A stretch of 24,972 nt of DNA from an uncultured Collinsella sp. (GTDB lineage Bacteria; Actinomycetota; Coriobacteriia; Coriobacteriales; Coriobacteriaceae), in the NCBI GenBank assembly GCA_902496845.1, contig CABVCJ010000028.1, forward strand, positions 1-24,972, written 5' to 3'. The notes under the pieces were generated by a model. That model had not been told where the DNA came from. It made no database searches and saw nothing but the letters and a program-made list of their open reading frames with translations. Made by a program: the position numbers and the translations under genes. Every line of letters begins with the position of its first letter. Position 1 is the first letter of the stretch. Shown piece after piece: positions 21,849 through 24,972 of the stretch.

Positions 21849-22784
21849 ATGCAGGAAACTGATTCTCAGTCTCAGGAGCAGGCTACCGCCACCAAGGCCG
21901 CATCTGCTCCCGCCAAGTCCCGCACGCTGTGGGGCGACGCTTTTAAGCGTCTTCGTAAGAACAAGCTCGCCGTTATCGGTGTCTGCTGGATCATCATCGT
22001 CGTTTTGGTTGCGCTGACTGCCGATCTGTGGGCGAAGCCCTGGCTCGGTTCGCCGACGGCTTCCGACTCGACCACCATGGCCGAGACGTCGCTGCTGGCT
22101 CCGTGTGCCGAGCACCCGTTTGGCACCGACGCCCTTGGCCGTGACATTCTCGTCCGCGTTATCTACGGTGCACGCGTTTCGCTGTCCGTTGGCATTATGG
22201 CCACCGCCATCTCCACGGTGATCGGTCTGGTCATGGGCGCTCTGGCCGGTTTCTATGGCGGCATCTGGGATACGATCATCATGCGTTGCGCGGATATCTT
22301 CCTGGCGTTCCCGTACGTGCTGTTCGTTGTCGCCATGATCGCCGTTATCGGCCGTGGTCTTCAGAACGTCTTTATCGCCATCGGTATTCTCGGCTGGCCT
22401 TCGATTGCGCGCGTCTTCCGCTCTGCAATCTTGACGGTCAAGGAAAACGACTATGTTGATGCTGCTCGCGCCATGGGTGCATCCGATGCCCGCATCGTCA
22501 TGCGTCACATCTTCCCGAACTCCGTCGCCTCCATCGTGGTCTACGCGACCATGAACATTGGTGGCGCCATTCTGACCGAGTCCGCTCTGTCCTTCCTCGG
22601 CATGGGCGTTATTCCGCCTACGCCTTCGTGGGGCTCCATGATTCAGGACGGTCAGCAGTATCTTCTAACCGCTCCCTGGATGATGATCATGCCCGGTCTG
22701 GCAATTCTCTCGACGGTGCTCGCCTTCACCCTGCTGGGTGACGGCCTGCGCGACGCTCTCGACGTCAAGATGAAGGACGCATAA
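21849..22784 (+). CDS. oppC: Oligopeptide ABC transporter permease OppC
   Basis: Second membrane permease, 311 residues, forming the channel with OppB. A polar Ala-rich N-terminus (about 35 residues) precedes the first membrane segment (LAVIGVCWIIIVVLVALTA). The OppC/DppC signature HPFGTDALGRDILVRVIYGAR and the EAA-type loop AARAMGASDARIVMRHIFPNS are clear. ATG at 21849 follows AGGGAGG by 8 nt. The stop is only 2 nt before oppD, so translation is probably coupled. Confidence 0.94.
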   Translation: MQETDSQSQEQATATKAASAPAKSRTLWGDAFKRLRKNKLAVIGVCWIIIVVLVALTADLWAKPWLGSPTASDSTTMAETSLLAPCAEHPFGTDALGRDILVRVIYGARVSLSVGIMATAISTVIGLVMGALAGFYGGIWDTIIMRCADIFLAFPYVLFVVAMIAVIGRGLQNVFIAIGILGWPSIARVFRSAILTVKENDYVDAARAMGASDARIVMRHIFPNSVASIVVYATMNIGGAILTESALSFLGMGVIPPTPSWGSMIQDGQQYLLTAPWMMIMPGLAILSTVLAFTLLGDGLRDALDVKMKDA

Positions 22785-22786
22785 GG

Positions 22787-23878
22787 ATGAAGAAGAACAA
22801 GAACTATGTGGACCTGAAGGACCAGCCGGTTCCTGAGGGCCAGCATCTGCTCGAGGTCGATGACCTTAAGATGTATTTCCACACCGAGGATGGCGTTGTT
22901 CGCGCTGTCGACGGTGTCTCCTACACGCTCGATCGCGGCGAGACCCTGGGCGTCGTCGGTGAGTCCGGCTCCGGTAAGTCCGTGACCGCCATGACCATCA
23001 TGGGCCTCATCTCGATGCCTCCGGGAAAGATCGAGGGCGGTGACGTTCGCTATCGCGGTCGCTCCATCCTCGAGATGACCGAGGAAGAGATGCAGCACAT
23101 TCGCGGCAATGATATCGCGATGATCTTCCAGGATCCTATGACCTCCTTGAACCCGGTCTATAAGATCGGCAAGCAGGTGGGCGAGGGCCTTCGTCTGCAC
23201 CGTGGCTACTCCAAGCAGGAGGCGCTCAAGCGCGCTACCGAGCTTTTGGACCTCGTGGGTATCCCCGAGCCCGAGAAGCGCGTCAATGAGTATCCGCACC
23301 AGTTCTCCGGCGGTATGCGTCAGCGTGTCATGATCGCTATGGCTCTTGCCTGCGATCCCGATATTCTGATTGCCGACGAGCCCACCACGGCTCTGGACGT
23401 TACCATTCAGGCTCAGATTATCGAGCTCATGCAAGAGATGCAGGAGAAGAACGGCAACGCCATCATCATGATTACCCATGACCTGGGCGTCGTCGCCGAT
23501 ATGGCCGATAAGATCATGGTTATGTACGCCGGCCGTCCCGTCGAGTTCGGTACTGCTGAGGAAATCTTCTACGAGAGCCGCCACCCCTATACCTGGGGCC
23601 TTATCCGCTCCATCCCGGAGCAGGCCATCGATGAGAAGAAGCCGCTTACGCCGATTCACGGCAACCCGCCTTCGCTCATGAACCTGCCCGAGGGCTGCGT
23701 GTTCTCGCCTCGTTGCCCCTATGCAACCGATAAGTGCCGCAAGCAGCGCCCCGAGCGTGTTGTCACCGAGTCCGGCCACTATTCTGCGTGCCATTATTCC
23801 GGTGACCCCGAGTTCCTTAAGAACGCTCCCGAGACGTCTCGTACGCGCAAGGATTCCAAGAAGGGAGGCGAGGCGTAA
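22787..23878 (+). CDS. oppD: Oligopeptide ABC transporter ATP-binding protein OppD
   Basis: Cytoplasmic ATPase of 363 residues. Walker A GESGSGKS is at 58-65, the signature reads FSGGMRQRV (173-181), Walker B is LIADEP with Asp197/Glu198, and the H-loop is THD with His231. The C-terminal oligo_HPY region carries four cysteines (Cys304, Cys310, Cys317, Cys335) in the spacing seen in OppD/DppD proteins, some of which bind an iron-sulfur cluster. oppF starts directly after the stop codon. Confidence 0.95.
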   Translation: MKKNKNYVDLKDQPVPEGQHLLEVDDLKMYFHTEDGVVRAVDGVSYTLDRGETLGVVGESGSGKSVTAMTIMGLISMPPGKIEGGDVRYRGRSILEMTEEEMQHIRGNDIAMIFQDPMTSLNPVYKIGKQVGEGLRLHRGYSKQEALKRATELLDLVGIPEPEKRVNEYPHQFSGGMRQRVMIAMALACDPDILIADEPTTALDVTIQAQIIELMQEMQEKNGNAIIMITHDLGVVADMADKIMVMYAGRPVEFGTAEEIFYESRHPYTWGLIRSIPEQAIDEKKPLTPIHGNPPSLMNLPEGCVFSPRCPYATDKCRKQRPERVVTESGHYSACHYSGDPEFLKNAPETSRTRKDSKKGGEA

Positions 23879-24907
23879 ATGGCAGACAATAACGAGCGCA
23901 CTCCGCTGCTGAAGGTCGAGCACCTCTCCAAGGAGTTCCCCGCAGAGTCCGGCATGTTCGCCAAGCGTTTTTCCAAGCGCGTCGTCTCTGCTGTAAACGA
24001 CATCTCTTTTGAGATTTATCCTGGCGAGACCTTTGGTCTGGTTGGCGAGTCTGGTTGCGGTAAGTCCACCACGGGCCGCACTATCATGCGTCTGACCAAG
24101 CCGACTGCCGGTAAGGTATTTTTCCAGGGCAAAGATGTTGCCGAGATGAGCAAGCATGAGATCAAGGACATGCGTCGCGAGATGCAGTTTATCTTCCAGG
24201 ACCCCTATGCTTCGCTCAACCCTCGTATGACCATCGGTGAGATCGTCTCCGAGCCCATGACCATTCATGGTGTGGGTACCAAGGAAGAGCGTATCGAGCG
24301 CGTCCGCGAGCTGCTGGACGTCGTCGGTCTGAATCCCGAGCACATCAACCGCTATCCGCACGAGTTCTCCGGCGGTCAGCGTCAGCGTGTCGGCATTGCC
24401 CGCGCGTTCGCTCTGAAGCCCAAGCTGATCATCTGCGACGAGCCGGTTTCTGCTCTGGATGTTTCCATTCAGGCCCAGGTTCTAAACCTGCTCAAGGAAC
24501 TGCAGGACAAGTTCGGTACCGCATATCTGTTTATCGCCCACGACCTGTCTGTCGTGCAGCATATCTCCGATCGCGTTGCCGTTATGTATCTGGGTAAGAT
24601 GGTCGAGGTTTCGGACTGGAAGACGCTCTACAGCGAGCCCCACCATCCGTACACGCAGTCGCTGCTGTCTGCCGTGCCGGTTCCCGATCCTGATATCCAG
24701 AAGACCCGCAAGCGCATCATCCTCGCTGGCGATCCGCCGTCGCCGCTGGATCCGCCGACCGGCTGCCGTTTCCACACGCGCTGCCCGATCGCTCAGGGTA
24801 TCTGCTCCGAGAAGCTGCCCGAGTTTAAGGAAGTTGCACCGGGTCACTGCTGCGCCTGCCACTTCGCGGAGCCGTTCCCGATCAAGGAATCGCACATCGA
24901 CCTGTAG
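23879..24907 (+). CDS. oppF: Oligopeptide ABC transporter ATP-binding protein OppF
   Basis: Second ATPase of the importer, 342 residues. Walker A GESGCGKS at 56-63, signature FSGGQRQRV (163-171), Walker B LIICDEP with Asp187/Glu188 and H-loop AHD with His221. The C-terminal oligo_HPY tail has Cys296, Cys302 and Cys309 and a second group at 324-327 (CCAC). The start ATG at 23879 abuts the oppD stop, with GGGAGGCGAGG upstream. It is the last gene of the operon; the remaining 65 bases of the window show no gene and no clear terminator. Confidence 0.95.
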   Translation: MADNNERTPLLKVEHLSKEFPAESGMFAKRFSKRVVSAVNDISFEIYPGETFGLVGESGCGKSTTGRTIMRLTKPTAGKVFFQGKDVAEMSKHEIKDMRREMQFIFQDPYASLNPRMTIGEIVSEPMTIHGVGTKEERIERVRELLDVVGLNPEHINRYPHEFSGGQRQRVGIARAFALKPKLIICDEPVSALDVSIQAQVLNLLKELQDKFGTAYLFIAHDLSVVQHISDRVAVMYLGKMVEVSDWKTLYSEPHHPYTQSLLSAVPVPDPDIQKTRKRIILAGDPPSPLDPPTGCRFHTRCPIAQGICSEKLPEFKEVAPGHCCACHFAEPFPIKESHIDL

Positions 24908-24972
24908 TCGGTTGTTCTCGTCCGGGCCCGCCCTGGTGTTACTTTTCAGAACGTCCTCGGACATGCAAGAAA

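Overview
The window reads as chromosomal DNA of a gut actinobacterium of the Coriobacteriia, most likely Collinsella or a close relative. This is inferred from the GC-rich codon use, the uvrC/rapZ/whiA gene set, a RapZ with an actinobacterial-type P-loop (Arg in place of Lys), Tat-type lipoprotein signals and a host-glycan gene set. No database search was possible, so genus is inference. All recognised genes lie on the + strand, and no tRNA, rRNA, CRISPR array, phage or insertion sequence was seen.

Region 1 (1-707) is the 3' end of uvrC. Region 2 (about 708-11517) is a sialic acid (N-acetylneuraminate) uptake and breakdown locus. It encodes a Tat-lipoprotein solute-binding protein, a permease, a fused permease/ATPase and a second ATPase, the layout known for the SAT3-type SiaEFGI sialic acid importer of Corynebacterium glutamicum. 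Then come a CE7 (AXE1) acetylesterase, a degenerate CE7 paralogue that has lost its catalytic serine, an N-acetylneuraminate lyase, a ROK-family N-acetylmannosamine kinase and NanE epimerase. Together these would import sialic acid, possibly remove O-acetyl groups, and deliver N-acetylglucosamine-6-phosphate. No sialidase, NagA/NagB or NanR-type regulator is in the window, so free sialic acid would have to come from elsewhere. Most longer gaps inside this locus hold a GC-rich stem-loop without a clear U-tract, including a 90-bp near-palindrome at 9543-9632. The locus ends at a terminator just before rapZ.

Region 3 (11531-18669) is housekeeping: rapZ, whiA, gap, pgk, tpiA, gpmI and secG. whiA is coupled to rapZ. 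gap has its own promoter, a folded leader and a strong terminator. pgk, tpiA and gpmI form a tight lower-glycolysis cluster ended by a second strong terminator, followed by secG and its terminator. The nan locus thus sits inside the uvrC-rapZ-whiA neighbourhood common in actinobacteria, and no yvcK gene lies between rapZ and whiA.

Region 4 (18964-24907) is a complete oligopeptide-type ABC importer, oppA-oppB-oppC-oppD-oppF, again with a stem-loop between the binding protein and the first permease. Its two ATPases keep the C-terminal cysteine motif that the nan-locus ATPases have lost.

Nothing seen here is certain to be a new system. The most unusual items are the active/dead esterase pair in the nan operon, the 90-bp palindrome between nanA and nanK, and the placement of a GlcN6P-feeding pathway directly before rapZ.
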